Source of the DNA: Planctomycetota bacterium
Lineage (GTDB): Bacteria > Planctomycetota > UBA1135 > GCA-002686595
Length of the DNA: 64,000 bases
Assembly (NCBI GenBank): GCA_016795205.1
Contig: JAEUHZ010000051.1
Location: forward strand, 1 to 64,000
Direction: 5' to 3'
The position numbers and the translations under genes are program-made. Below the pieces are notes generated by a model. It saw nothing but the letters and a program-made list of their open reading frames with translations, searched no databases and had not been told where the DNA came from. Shown here one piece after another: positions 8,583-18,509 of this stretch. How positions within the stretch are numbered: the first letter of the stretch is position 1; the number at the start of each line of letters is the position of its first letter.

Positions 8583-9419
8583 ATGGCGTCGCGCCTGGAC
8601 TCCTCATTCGCGGACGAGGTCGCGGTGGTGACCGGCGGCGGCACGGGGCTCGGGCTCGAGGTCAGTCGCGGGCTCGCGCGGCGCGGCGCGACGGTCGTGA
8701 TCGCCTCGCGGAACGCGGCGCACCACGCGCCGCTCCTCGAGGAGGCACGCGCGCACGGCTGGCGGGTCGAGGCCGAGATCGTCGACGTGCGCGAGGCCGC
8801 GTCCGTCCGGGCGGCGGCCGAGCGCGTGTTGGCGCGCCACGGGCGCGTCGACATGCTCGTGAACAACGCCGCCGGGAACTTCGTGTGCCCCGCCGAGCGC
8901 CTGTCGTCGAACGCCTGGCGCGCGGTGCTCGGCATCGTGCTGGACGGCACCTTCTGGTGCTCGCAGGCCTTCGGCCGGGCCATGATCGAGCGTAGGCAGG
9001 GCCGCATCCTGAACGTCGTCGCGACCTACGCCTGGACCGGGATGCCGGGAGTGGTGCACTCGGCCAGCGCCAAGGCCGGCGTGCTGGCCATGACGCGCAC
9101 GTTGGCGGTCGAGTGGGCGCGCTTCGGCGTGCGCGTGAACGCGATCGCTCCCGGGCCGTTCCACAGCGACGGCGCGCAGCAGAACTTGTGGCCCGATCCG
9201 GAGGCCGAGCGCGCGATCCGCGAGCGGATCCCGCTCGGGCGCTTCGCGACGCGCGAGGAGGTCGCGGCGCAGTGCCTGCACCTCCTCGGGGCGGACAGCG
9301 CCTACATCACCGGCGAGTGCTTGGTCATCGACGGCGGCGCGAGCTTGGGGCAGGGCCTGTGGGAGCCCGGCGCGCGCTTCACGCGCAAGCGCGCGCCCGC
9401 GGAGGGCGGCGCGGCGTGA
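8583..9419 (+). CDS. SDR reductase of the 2,4-dienoyl-CoA reductase (DECR) type
   Basis: A 278-residue short-chain dehydrogenase/reductase. The cofactor motif TGGGTGLG is at 17-24, and NNAAGNFVCPAERLSSNAW (94-112) is the DECR signature. There is no classical YxxxK. Y149 (ATYAWTG) and K164 (SASAKAG) sit 15 residues apart, the spacing of Y199/K214 in mitochondrial DECR1. Such enzymes reduce trans-2,4-dienoyl-CoA with NADPH during oxidation of unsaturated fatty acids. The C-terminal VIDGGASL is typical of SDRs. Its stop overlaps the GTG of murQ (GTGA, 9416-9419), although the two functions are not obviously related. Confidence 0.82.
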   Translation: MASRLDSSFADEVAVVTGGGTGLGLEVSRGLARRGATVVIASRNAAHHAPLLEEARAHGWRVEAEIVDVREAASVRAAAERVLARHGRVDMLVNNAAGNFVCPAERLSSNAWRAVLGIVLDGTFWCSQAFGRAMIERRQGRILNVVATYAWTGMPGVVHSASAKAGVLAMTRTLAVEWARFGVRVNAIAPGPFHSDGAQQNLWPDPEAERAIRERIPLGRFATREEVAAQCLHLLGADSAYITGECLVIDGGASLGQGLWEPGARFTRKRAPAEGGAA

Positions 9420-10324
9420 GCGCGCCGCGCGCCCGCGACGAGTTCGAGACGGAGCGGCCGAACCCGGCCAGCGAACGTCTCGACGAGCTCTCGATCGCCG
9501 ACGCGTTCGACGTCGTGCAGTCCGAGGACGAACGGGTCGCGCGGGCCGTGGCGCTGGCCAAGGACGAGATCGTGCGCGCCATCGAGCTCGCGGCCGACTC
9601 GCTCAGTCGCGGCGGGCGCCTGCTCTACTTCGGCGCCGGGACCAGCGGACGCCTGGGCGTGCTCGATGCAGCGGAGTGCCCGCCGACGTTCGGCAGCGAT
9701 CCGGCGCAGGTCGTGGGCGTGATCGCCGGCGGCGAGCGCGCGCTGCGCGCGGCCGTCGAGGGCGCCGAGGACTCGGCCGCGGGCGGCGCGGCCGACGCCG
9801 ACCTCCACGGCGTCGGTCCGCTGGACCTCGTGTTCGGCATCGCCGCGGGCGGCACGACGCCCTACGTGCACGGCGCGCTGGCGCGCGCGCAGGCCCGCGG
9901 CGCGCGAACCGTGTTCCTGGCCTGCGTCCCGCGCGAGCAGGCCGCCGACGACGCCGACGTCTCGATCCGCGTCGTGACGGGCCCCGAGGTCCTGGCGGGC
10001 AGCACGCGCCTCAAGGCCGGCACCGCGACGAAGTTGGTCCTGAACCGCGTGACCACGCTGGCCATGGCGCGGATCGGGAAGGTCTACCGGAACCTGATGG
10101 TCGACGTGGACACGAACGCCAACGCCAAGCTGTGGGCGCGCGGGGTCGGCCTGGTCGGGCGCGTCGTCGGCTGCGGGCGGGAACGCGCCGAAGAGCTCCT
10201 GCGCGCGGCCGGCGGCCGCGTCAAGGTCGCCAGCGTGATGGGCCTGCGCGGCCTCGACCCGGACGCAGCGCGCGCGCGCCTCGAGCGCGCGGGCGGCCGC
10301 CTGCGGCGCGCGCTCTCGGACTGA
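9416..10324 (+). CDS. murQ: N-acetylmuramic acid 6-phosphate etherase
   Basis: A 302-residue SIS-domain lyase that cleaves the D-lactyl ether of MurNAc-6-phosphate to give GlcNAc-6-phosphate, a step of cell-wall recycling. The N-terminal ETERPNPASERLDEL is the MurQ signature. The SIS phosphosugar loop GAGTSGRLG is at 73-81. E87 and E118 have the same 31-residue spacing as catalytic E83 and E114 of E. coli MurQ. The start is GTG 9416, inside the upstream stop (GTGA); this makes the length match the family (298 in E. coli). The convergent neighbour 3 bases away is an N-acetylmuramoyl-L-alanine amidase, which could generate MurNAc-containing fragments. Confidence 0.93.
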   Translation: MSAPRARDEFETERPNPASERLDELSIADAFDVVQSEDERVARAVALAKDEIVRAIELAADSLSRGGRLLYFGAGTSGRLGVLDAAECPPTFGSDPAQVVGVIAGGERALRAAVEGAEDSAAGGAADADLHGVGPLDLVFGIAAGGTTPYVHGALARAQARGARTVFLACVPREQAADDADVSIRVVTGPEVLAGSTRLKAGTATKLVLNRVTTLAMARIGKVYRNLMVDVDTNANAKLWARGVGLVGRVVGCGRERAEELLRAAGGRVKVASVMGLRGLDPDAARARLERAGGRLRRALSD

Positions 10325-10327
10325 GCT

Positions 10328-11410
10328 TCAGGGAGCAGGCGCGGCGAACGCGAGCCGTGCGCGCACCTCGGCCAGGAAGCGCTCCCAGTCGAACGCCGGC
10401 CCGGGATCGACCTTGTCGCGCTGGACGTGGTAGTGGCCCAGGATCCCGCGGAAGTCGCGCCATTCCGCCTCGGTGAGCGCGCGGTCGAGCACCTTGCCGT
10501 CCGGTCCGCGGGGCGCGTCGGGCTCGATCGCTGGGAAGGCCCGGCACAGCGCCGCGGTGAGCTTGACCAGGCTCGCGTACTGCTCGGGCGTGAAGTCGTG
10601 CTGCTGGAGCTCCTCGCCCTGCACCCGGCCGATCACACGCTCCGACCGCGCGGGCCGCGCGACGAAGCCGCGCTGCCGCAGGCCGCCGTCCTGGTAGCGA
10701 GCCGGGATGCGCACGTAGGACCCCCCCACGTCGGTCGCGTACCACTCGTCCAGGGCCTGGGCGACCCCCAGCGGGTAGGCCCCCATGTTGGCGATCTCGA
10801 CGCCGACCGAGCGCGAGTTCGACTTCGTCGCGTGCCAGGCGGTCTCGCGCGCGTCGAGCGTCTGGTAGATCGTGCCGTCGAGGTCGAGCAGGAACTGGAC
10901 CGACAGCCCGCGCTGGTCGTGCAGCACGCGGAAGCAGGTCTGCGACAGCCCGCACACGTCGTAGTGGAGCACGAATTGATCGACGGCACGCCGCGCTGCG
11001 GCGAGGTTCGTGCTGAAGGGCTCGACCAGCACCTCCTCCGACTCGGTGATCCGCCGCTGCTGCTGCGCCGCGGTGCGCTCGTCCGGCTCGCCGGCGCGGG
11101 GCGGCGGGACCCACTCGGGGTTGTCGCGCTGCACGCGCCGCACGCGGCCGGGCTCGTAGCGCGGGCCCACACGCGCTCCGGGAGCGTCGGCGGCCATGAA
11201 GCGCGGCTCGGTCGAGTAGGCGTCGTAGTGCGGTGGCTCCGTCCACAGGACCACCGGAGCGCCGACGTGGAAGCGCCGCCCCGCGACGACGATGGACTCG
11301 TTCACGGGTTCGACCCAGGTCGAGGAATCCGCAGGCACGTGGTGGACCGGGCGCGGCGCGCTGCAGGCCGAGGCCAGCGCCAGCAGGACGAGCGGGAGGC
11401 GGCGCGACAT
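10328..11410 (-). CDS. Lipoprotein N-acetylmuramoyl-L-alanine amidase (Amidase_2)
   Basis: A 360-residue lipoprotein (signal peptide with a lipobox ending at C16) carrying an AmpD/PGRP-type amidase domain from about residue 140. Probable zinc ligands are H149 (FVLHYDV), H326 (ILGHYHV) and D335 (KVDPGPAFDW). ETAWHATKSNSRSVGVEIANMG (189-210) matches the AWHA...SIGIE block of the family. It should cut the amide bond between MurNAc and L-Ala of peptidoglycan fragments. The lipid anchor would place it outside the cytoplasmic membrane, unlike cytosolic AmpD. A linker of about 100 residues separates anchor and domain. The gene lies 44 bases after arsS on the same strand and converges on murQ. Confidence 0.87.
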   Translation of the reverse strand: MSRRLPLVLLALASACSAPRPVHHVPADSSTWVEPVNESIVVAGRRFHVGAPVVLWTEPPHYDAYSTEPRFMAADAPGARVGPRYEPGRVRRVQRDNPEWVPPPRAGEPDERTAAQQQRRITESEEVLVEPFSTNLAAARRAVDQFVLHYDVCGLSQTCFRVLHDQRGLSVQFLLDLDGTIYQTLDARETAWHATKSNSRSVGVEIANMGAYPLGVAQALDEWYATDVGGSYVRIPARYQDGGLRQRGFVARPARSERVIGRVQGEELQQHDFTPEQYASLVKLTAALCRAFPAIEPDAPRGPDGKVLDRALTEAEWRDFRGILGHYHVQRDKVDPGPAFDWERFLAEVRARLAFAAPAP

Positions 11411-11420
11411 GGCCCCCGCG

Positions 11421-11426
11421 AGGCTA
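11421..11426 (-). promoter_or_regulatory. Candidate -10 element for the amidase gene
   Basis: On the minus strand TAGCCT ends 10 bases before the amidase ATG (11410), within the 44-base gap after arsS. TGGAAC lies 17 bases further upstream as a weak -35 (3 of 6 matches). There is no Shine-Dalgarno sequence. Confidence 0.25.
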
Positions 11427-11454
11427 CGCCTCGTCCGCGCGACGTTCCAGCGCC

Positions 11455-12504
11455 TCAGACCGTCTGCCCGCCGCACGAGCTGCCCGCGCCGGCGGTGCAG
11501 CCGAAGCAGTGGCGGCGCGTCACGATGCGGCGCCGCGCCAGGGCCTCGAGGTCGAACTCCGCCAAGTGCCGGGGCGCGCCGAAGCCGGTTTCGAGCCCCA
11601 GCATCTGGTTGAAGTCGCAGTCGTGGAGCCGCCCGTCCCAACCAACGGACAGCGTCGTGCGGCACATGACGCCCGGCGCGGCGGCCGGGTTGTAGGCGGC
11701 GACCAGCTTCTCCATGTAGCCCGCGAGGTTTCCCGTGCGCTCGAGCCACTCGAGGTAGCGCGCGATCGGCATGTTCGTGATCGTGATCAGCGCGTCGAAC
11801 TCGAGACCGTGGAGGCGGCGCAGCTCGCGTTTCCACTCGGCTTCGAGCGTCGCCTGCGAGGCGCCGGGCAGGAACGCGCCCGAGGGGTTCGTGACGAGCG
11901 TCAGCCGCAGCCTCCCGCCTTGCCCGTACCCGACGTCGTTCAGGCGCCGCAGGCCGTCGAGCGAGCGCTCGAACACGCCCTCGCCGCGCTGCCGGTCCGT
12001 CTGGGACTGGCGGTAGTGCGGCAGCGAGGCCACGACCTCGACCTCGTGGGCGGCGAGGAACTCCGGCACGTCCGCGAAGCGCGGCAGCGCCAGGATCGTC
12101 AGGTTGCAGCGGTCGATCACGCGCCGGCCCAGCGCGCGTGCACCCTCGACGAGGCGGCGGAAGACCGGCGAGAGTTCGGGCGCGCCGCCGGTGATGTCGA
12201 GCGTGGGGATCGAGCTCGCCGCCAGGACGCGCAGGGCCAGCTCGGCCGTCTCGGCGCTCATCGACTCCGTGCGCGTCGGCCCGGCGTCGACATGGCAGTG
12301 GTTGCAGGTCTGGTTGCAGACCCGGCCCACGTTGACCTGGAAAACGTGGATGCCCGTCGCGGTCAAGGGCTGCAGGCCATTCTCCGCCAGCCGCGCCTCG
12401 AAGTCGCCGCCGCGCAGCGGGAGCGCGTCGAGGACTCGCAGTTGCTCCTTGGGGTCGGCCAGCGGCGCGCCGCGCGCCTCGAGGGTCGGAAGCGTGACGA
12501 TCAC
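11455..12504 (-). CDS. arsS: Arsenosugar biosynthesis radical SAM protein ArsS
   Basis: A 349-residue radical SAM enzyme. The iron-sulfur motif CNQTCNHC gives C63, C67 and C70 (CxxxCxxC). The C-terminus carries the cysteine-rich HCFGCTAGAGSSCGG typical of the ArsS family (DUF3641-type). ArsS joins the 5'-deoxyadenosyl group of SAM to a methylated arsenical, the first committed step to arsenosugars. In other members of the family one of these positions can be selenocysteine; here all are Cys. It is 10 bases downstream of the small CMD-family gene that usually accompanies it. The usual methyltransferase partner ArsM is not in the window. Confidence 0.88.
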   Translation of the reverse strand: MIVTLPTLEARGAPLADPKEQLRVLDALPLRGGDFEARLAENGLQPLTATGIHVFQVNVGRVCNQTCNHCHVDAGPTRTESMSAETAELALRVLAASSIPTLDITGGAPELSPVFRRLVEGARALGRRVIDRCNLTILALPRFADVPEFLAAHEVEVVASLPHYRQSQTDRQRGEGVFERSLDGLRRLNDVGYGQGGRLRLTLVTNPSGAFLPGASQATLEAEWKRELRRLHGLEFDALITITNMPIARYLEWLERTGNLAGYMEKLVAAYNPAAAPGVMCRTTLSVGWDGRLHDCDFNQMLGLETGFGAPRHLAEFDLEALARRRIVTRRHCFGCTAGAGSSCGGQTV

Positions 12505-12514
12505 GGATGGCTGC

Positions 12515-12847
12515 TCACATCGAGACCGCGGTCGCGTGCTTGCGCATCTGCACGCCGTGCACGAGCGCCGCCCCGCCCGTGATGGCGGCGGCGACGTGGA
12601 CCGCTTCGGTCAGCTGGTCGAGGTCGTAGCCCTTCGCGAGCGCGTCGTTCGTGTAGGCGTCGATGCAGTAGGGGCACTTCACCGCGTGGGCCACGGCCAG
12701 CGCCATCAGGGACTTCTCGCGCGCCGAGAGCGCGCCGTCGGCGAAGACGGCCCCGTACCAGCCGAAGAACGCCTGGGCCAGCGCCGGCGCGTTCTCCCCG
12801 ATCGAGGGGAACGCGGAGAGGTCCGACTTCTCGTAGTACTCGCTCAT
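12515..12847 (-). CDS. Arsenosugar-associated CMD/AhpD-like protein
   Basis: A 110-residue all-helical carboxymuconolactone decarboxylase-family protein with a redox CPYC motif (C58, C61) in VKCPYCIDAYTNDALAKGYD. Proteins of this type are found next to arsS and have been described as peroxidase-like; related sequences can carry selenocysteine in the motif, here both are Cys. The conserved HxxC-like context suggests thiol redox chemistry, but the substrate is unknown. It is first in a two-gene operon with arsS and divergent from comM. A TATCCT hexamer at 12883-12888 (minus strand) may be its -10. Confidence 0.82.
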   Translation of the reverse strand: MSEYYEKSDLSAFPSIGENAPALAQAFFGWYGAVFADGALSAREKSLMALAVAHAVKCPYCIDAYTNDALAKGYDLDQLTEAVHVAAAITGGAALVHGVQMRKHATAVSM

Positions 12848-12965
12848 GGGGCGCTCGGCAGGCTGTCCGTGAAGGTCGCGGGAGGATAGGGCCGGCCAAG
12901 ATCGTCGCTGGCTCCGCGGCCCACAAGCGGCGCGTCGGATCTACGTCCTTCCCCGCTTCCCCGGA

Positions 12966-12982
12966 CGCGGATTCGATCCGCG
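12966..12982. promoter_or_regulatory. Perfect palindrome in the arsS-operon/comM divergent promoter region
   Basis: CGCGGAT-TCG-ATCCGCG: two 7-base arms around a 3-base centre, in the 166-base gap between two divergently transcribed units. The size fits a dimeric repressor site that could act on either promoter. There is no evidence for which protein binds it. Confidence 0.35.
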
Positions 12983-13013
12983 ACCCGCGCGCACCCCCGC
13001 GCGTCGAGCGGGC

Positions 13014-14543
13014 ATGCGGACCGTGCGCTGCCTGGGCGCCTCGCTCTTCGGGGCCGGCGCGGAGCTCGTGACCATCGAGGCTAGGGTCGAGCCGCGCGAG
13101 AAGGGCGGGACGGAGGTGCTGCTCACCGGCCTTCCCGACTCGGTGCTCCGGGAGAGCCGCGGGCGCATCCAGTGCGCCCTCTCCGAGGTCGGCCTCGACC
13201 TGGCGCCCGGACGACTGTTCCTGAACCTGGTCCCGGCTGCGCGGCGCAAGTCGGGCGAGATCCTCGACCTGCCGCTGGCCCTGGCCTCCGCCGCGGCGTC
13301 GGGCCACTTCGACCCGCGCGCGCTGCGGGGTGCGATCTTCCTGGGCGAGCTCGGCATCGACGGCCGGCTGCACGCCGTGCCGGGCGGCCTGGCCGCGGCC
13401 GTGGCGGCGCGGGAGCGCGGCGTCACGCGCCTGTTCGGCCCGCCGGCCACGGCGGCCGAGGCCGCGGCGTTTCCCGAGATCGAGGCCCACGGTGCGCAGA
13501 ACCTGGCCCAGGTCGTGGCGCACGTCGCGGGCGCGCGCGCGCTGGCGCGCGCCGCGCCCGAGGAGCACGCCCTGGTCCTCCCCGGGCACGTGCCGTCCCT
13601 CGACGACGTGCGCGGGCTCGTCGACGCCAAGCTGGCGCTCTCCGCGGCGGCCGCCGGTGGTCATGCGATCCTCTTCGTGGGACCGCCCGGGGCAGGCAAG
13701 AGCATGCTGGCGCGCCGCCTCCCCCGCCTGCTCCCGCCGCCCGAGCTCGACGAGCGCCTGGCGATCACGCGCGTCCTGTCGGCCGCGGGACGCTGGCCGG
13801 GCGGGCTGGCCCGCGAGCGGCCGTTCCGCGCGCCGCACCACACGACGAGCTACGCCGGGCTGGTGGGCGGCGGACCGGCGGCCACCCCGGGCGAGGTCAC
13901 GCTGGCGCATGGCGGCGTCCTGTTCCTGGACGAGTTCCCGGAGTTCCGCCGCGACGTGCTCGAGGCGCTGCGCGAGCCGATCGAGAGCGGCACGATCACG
14001 ATCTCGCGCGCCAGCCAGCGCGTCGACCTGCCCGCGCGCTTCCAGCTCGTCGCCGCGATGAACCCCTGCCCCTGCGGCTACCGTGGCCATCCGCGCGTGC
14101 CCTGCCGCTGCGCGCCGCGAGCGGTCGAGCGCTATCGCGGTCGGATCTCGGGCCCCCTGCTCGACCGCATCGACCTCGTCGTCGAGGTCGCCGCGACGAG
14201 CGCCGAGGAGTTGATCGCGAGCGCCGGCGAACGCCAGCCCGATCCCACGGCGAGCGAAGGGGCCGTCGCCGCGCGCGTGCGTCAGGCCGTCGAGCGGGCG
14301 CGCGCGCGCCAGGACGGGCGCCGCAACGCCGACCTCGATGCGGAGGCGCTCGACCGCCATGCGCCGCTCGACGAGCGCGGCCAGCGCCTGTTGGCCCAGG
14401 CGGCGGCCCGTCGCGTGCTCTCGGCGCGGGCCGTCCAGTCCCTGCGTCGGGTGGCGCGCACCTGCGCGGACCTGGAGGGATCCGCAGCCGTGACGGCCGC
14501 GCACGTGGCGCAGGCGCTGGCCTTGCGCGCCGCGCTCGGCTGA
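13014..14543 (+). CDS. comM: YifB/ComM family AAA+ helicase
   Basis: A 509-residue protein with the ComM layout. It has an N-terminal Lon-like S5-fold domain, a central Mg-chelatase-type AAA+ ATPase with Walker A GPPGAGKS at about 223-230 and Walker [11 protein letters not shown], the C4 zinc motif around [17 protein letters not shown] (about 350-365), and a C-terminal Mg_chelatase_C region. ComM is a hexameric branch-migration helicase that helps integrate incoming DNA during natural transformation. It pairs functionally with comEC at 2694-5075. Start ATG 13014 matches the [14 protein letters not shown] beginning seen in relatives. Confidence 0.92.
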   Translation: MRTVRCLGASLFGAGAELVTIEARVEPREKGGTEVLLTGLPDSVLRESRGRIQCALSEVGLDLAPGRLFLNLVPAARRKSGEILDLPLALASAAASGHFDPRALRGAIFLGELGIDGRLHAVPGGLAAAVAARERGVTRLFGPPATAAEAAAFPEIEAHGAQNLAQVVAHVAGARALARAAPEEHALVLPGHVPSLDDVRGLVDAKLALSAAAAGGHAILFVGPPGAGKSMLARRLPRLLPPPELDERLAITRVLSAAGRWPGGLARERPFRAPHHTTSYAGLVGGGPAATPGEVTLAHGGVLFLDEFPEFRRDVLEALREPIESGTITISRASQRVDLPARFQLVAAMNPCPCGYRGHPRVPCRCAPRAVERYRGRISGPLLDRIDLVVEVAATSAEELIASAGERQPDPTASEGAVAARVRQAVERARARQDGRRNADLDAEALDRHAPLDERGQRLLAQAAARRVLSARAVQSLRRVARTCADLEGSAAVTAAHVAQALALRAALG

Positions 14544-14602
14544 GGACGCCCGGGGCTGGCCTGCCGCCGCGCGCTCCGTCCCACCCGGCGCAGCTCGGCT
14601 GC

Positions 14603-14619
14603 CCCCCGTCGCTCGGGGG
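14603..14619. terminator. GC hairpin between convergent comM and ABC operon
   Basis: CCCCCG-TCGCT-CGGGGG, 6-base arms, in the 140-base convergent gap. It could end transcripts from either side. There is no U-tract, so the call is tentative. Confidence 0.3.
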
Positions 14620-14683
14620 TCCGTGCAGCAGGGGACGATCTGGACGAGGCCGCGGCCGACGATCCGCGCGCCGCACAGTCGCG

Positions 14684-15954
14684 CTACTCGTGCCGCAGCG
14701 CTTCGACCGGGTCCATGTTCGCGGCCCGCCACGCCGGATAGAGCCCGAACACGATGCCGATCCCGGCCGAGATCACGAACGCCAGGATCGGCGCGGTCGG
14801 CGTGACGATCGTGCGCATGTTGGCCCAGTACTCGACGCCGATCGGGATCAGGAGCCCGAGCGCGATGCCCAGGAGTCCGCCGCCGATCGACAGCACCACC
14901 GTCTCGACCAGGAACTGCGTCACGATGTGGCGCTTCTTGGCGCCCAACGCCCGACGGATGCCGATCTCGCGCGTGCGCTCGGTGACCGTGGCCAGCATGA
15001 CGTTCATGATGCCGATGCCGCCGACGAGCAGCGAGATCGCGGCGATCGAGCTGAGCACGATCGTGAAGATCCGCTTGGTCTCCTGCGCGCGCAGCAACTG
15101 TTCCAGCGGGACCACGACCTCGTAGTCCTGCTGCGTGTGATTGCGCGCCAGCATCTCGCGCGAGGCAGCCGCCACCAGGGGCACCGCTTCGTCGCTCTCG
15201 CACTCGGCGATGATCTCGTGGAGCTGGACCTCCTCCATCTCGCGCGAGCCGGAGCGGATCTTGACCTGGATCTCGCCGAACCAGCGCTTGGCGGTCTCGA
15301 GCGGCAGGAAGACCTCGCCGGTGACGTCGGCGCCCGGCGCCGGCTGGTCCGTGCCGAGCGGGACGCGCGGCAGGAGCACGCCGACGCAGGTGAAGTAGTC
15401 GGCCCCGATCTTGATCCGCTTGCCCAGGGGCGATTCGAACGGGGCCAGATGGCGCGCGACCTCGTAGCCCAGCACGCACACGTTCGTGAAGCGCTGCTGA
15501 TCCTCGGCCGAGATGAAGCGCCCCTCCGACAGCGGGCGCCCGGTGACGTCCACGTACTCGGGCACGGTGGCCAGCACCCGCGGGTTCAGCACGCGGTCGT
15601 GCAGCCGGACCTCCTGCTGGAGCTGGCGCACGGGCACGGCGCGCCGCACGCCGGGAAACGTCTGGGCCACGCGCTGGTGGTCGAAGGCCGTGAGCCCGTA
15701 GCTCGAGACGCGCGACGACTCGGCGCCGCGCACCAGGTCCTCGGGCGGCTTCACGCTGCGCAGGATCACGTTGCGGCTGCCGAGCTTGCGGATCTGCTCC
15801 TGCGCTTCCTCGCTGGCCCCTTCGCCGATGGCCAGCATGGCGATCACGCTGGAGACGCCGAACAGCACCCCCAGCGTCGTCAGCACGCTGCGCAGCTTGT
15901 GCAACAGCAGGCTGTTCCAGCCCAGCCGCACGGTGCCCAGCAGGGACGCGCTCC

Positions 15955-15958
<4 letters not shown>
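14684..15958 (-). CDS. MacB/FtsX-type ABC transporter permease
   Basis: A 424-residue permease: one N-terminal helix ([26 protein letters not shown]), a large periplasmic MacB_PCD domain (about 45-270), and three C-terminal FtsX-type helices (about 290-415). The first coding triplet is TTG 15958, overlapping the ATPase stop (TTGA). No later ATG fits the conserved N-terminus, so TTG is probably the real start. With the ATPase, HlyD-type adaptor and TolC protein upstream it forms a MacAB-TolC-like tripartite transporter. These move antibiotics, lipopeptides or lipoproteins from the periplasm outward. The cargo is not evident. Confidence 0.88.
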
Positions 15959-16676
<718 letters not shown>

Positions 16677-16680
<4 letters not shown>

Positions 16681-18509
16681 CCGCCGGCGGCCGCGCCCGG
16701 CGCGGGCACGGCGCTCCCTGGCCCTGGAAGCGGCGCACTGCCGCCCTCGCCGCCACGGGCCGCGTTCCCGTCCGGCCGGGCACCTCCCGGACGGGCCGCG
16801 CCGTTCTCGGGACGCCCGGCGCCTTCCAGCCCTCGCCGACCTCCGGCCCCGCCCTCGGGGCGGGGCCGACCCTCGCCGCGCGGGCGCGCGCCGCCCTCGC
16901 CGCGTGGCGCACCTTCGCCGCGTTCGAGCGCGTCGAGCGGCGCGACGCCCTCCGGCCGCGGCCGGCCGGCCGCGGCGTCGGGGAGCGCGGTGGGCCCGGC
17001 CTCCGGGAAGCTCGAGGCCGCGTCCACGCCACCCTCCGCGGCCTTGGGCGAGAAGCCCGCCGGGGGCGAGAGCAGCACCGTCTCGCCGACCTTCAGGCCC
17101 TCCACGATCTCGACCAACGTCTGGCTGCTGCGCCCGGTCTTCACCGGTCGGCGCTCGTGACCCTGGCCGCGCGCGACGAAGGCGATCGTCTTGCCCTCGT
17201 CGAGGAAGATCGCCTGGAGTGGCGCCACGAGCGCGTCGGGCACGACCTCGGACAGGATCTCGATCCCGCAGGACATCCCCGGCCGCATCTCCGGGTGCGG
17301 GTTGAGGACCTGGATCTCGGTGCGATAGACGCGCTGGTTCGGGTTCGACCACCAGCTGCCCTTGTCCGGCAGCAGCGCCACGAACGTCACGCGCCCGTCG
17401 AACTGCTGGTCGCGCAGGGCATCGACGGTGATCCTGCAGGGCTTGCCCACCGTGACCTGCTTGAGCACGGACTCGTGGATCGAGGCCTCGACGATGATCC
17501 CGGTCGTGCGCGGGATCGAGAGGATCTCCTGGCGCTCGCGGACCGTGGTGCCGACCTGGATCGGCTCGCTGCTGCCCATGCGGCCGCCGCCTTCGACGCG
17601 CGCGTAGACCACCATCCCGGCCTGCCGTGCCAGGATGCGGCCCTTGGCGATCTGCTCCAGGATCTTGTCGAACTTCTCCTTCTCGAGGTCGAGCTTCGAC
17701 TTGCTGGTCAAGAGCGAGGACTCGTAGTCGGCCAAGCGTGCTTCGGCCTGCAGGCGTGCGCGCTCGAGCCCGCGCTCGGCCTCGTGCACGTTGGCGTCGA
17801 GCTCGATCCGCCTGCGGGGGTCGTCGTAACGCTCCAGGAGATCGAACGCGCGCTGGGCCTGGAGCAGCGACACCTCGGCGCGCTGGAAATCGAGCTCGTC
17901 GCGATCGAGCTCGGTCTTCGTGAGGAAGCCCTTCTCCTCGAGGCTCTTCGACCAGTCGTAGGTGTTCTGGGACTTGGCCTTCTCGGCCTCGGCCAACTTG
18001 ATCTTCTCCTGGGCCTGGGCGCGCAACTGCGCCAAGTCGCCTTCGAGGTACTTCTCGCGGTCCTTCGTGGCGAACAGCAGTCGGCGCTCGGCGGCTTCGA
18101 TGTCGCTCTTGTTCTGGCTCTCCTGGATCTCGAACTGCGCCTTGGCCTTCACATAGGCGGCCTCGGCGTTCTGGACCGAGATCTCCTGGGCCACGCGCCG
18201 GTCCCGCAGGTCCGAGACGTCCAGCTCGCACAAAAGGTCACCCGGCTGGACCGTGGTGCCTTCCTCGATCAGGGACAGGATCGTGGTCTGGCCCTCGATC
18301 TCGCTCTTCACCGACAGGGCGTCCTTCGAGGCCAGGTTCCCGCGCTGCACGACGCTGATCACCAGCGTCTTGCGCTCGACCGGCGCGCCCAGGAGCTGCC
18401 GTTCCTCCTCGCCGCCCAGCCAGCCCGCGCGCCAAGCCCCGAGCGCGCTGCCGCCGACCGCGAGGAGCGCGACCCAGAACCAGGTGTGTCTGCGTTTCTT
18501 GGAGCTCAT
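16677..18509 (-). CDS. HlyD/MacA-type periplasmic adaptor with a long low-complexity tail
   Basis: A 610-residue membrane fusion protein. It has an N-terminal membrane anchor (about 10-27), a lipoyl-like half (EEGTTVQPGDLLCELDVSDLRD), a coiled-coil hairpin of about 220 residues rich in Lys/Glu/Ala (about 110-330), and beta-barrel segments including IPRTTGIIVEASIHESVLKQV. The last 130 residues or so, after the LSPPAGFSP segment, are an unusual Gly/Pro/Arg/Glu-rich tail with RPEG- and GEG-type repeats not seen in standard MacA. It bridges the inner-membrane ABC pump and the TolC duct. The ATG at 18509 overlaps the upstream stop by 4 bases. Confidence 0.87.
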
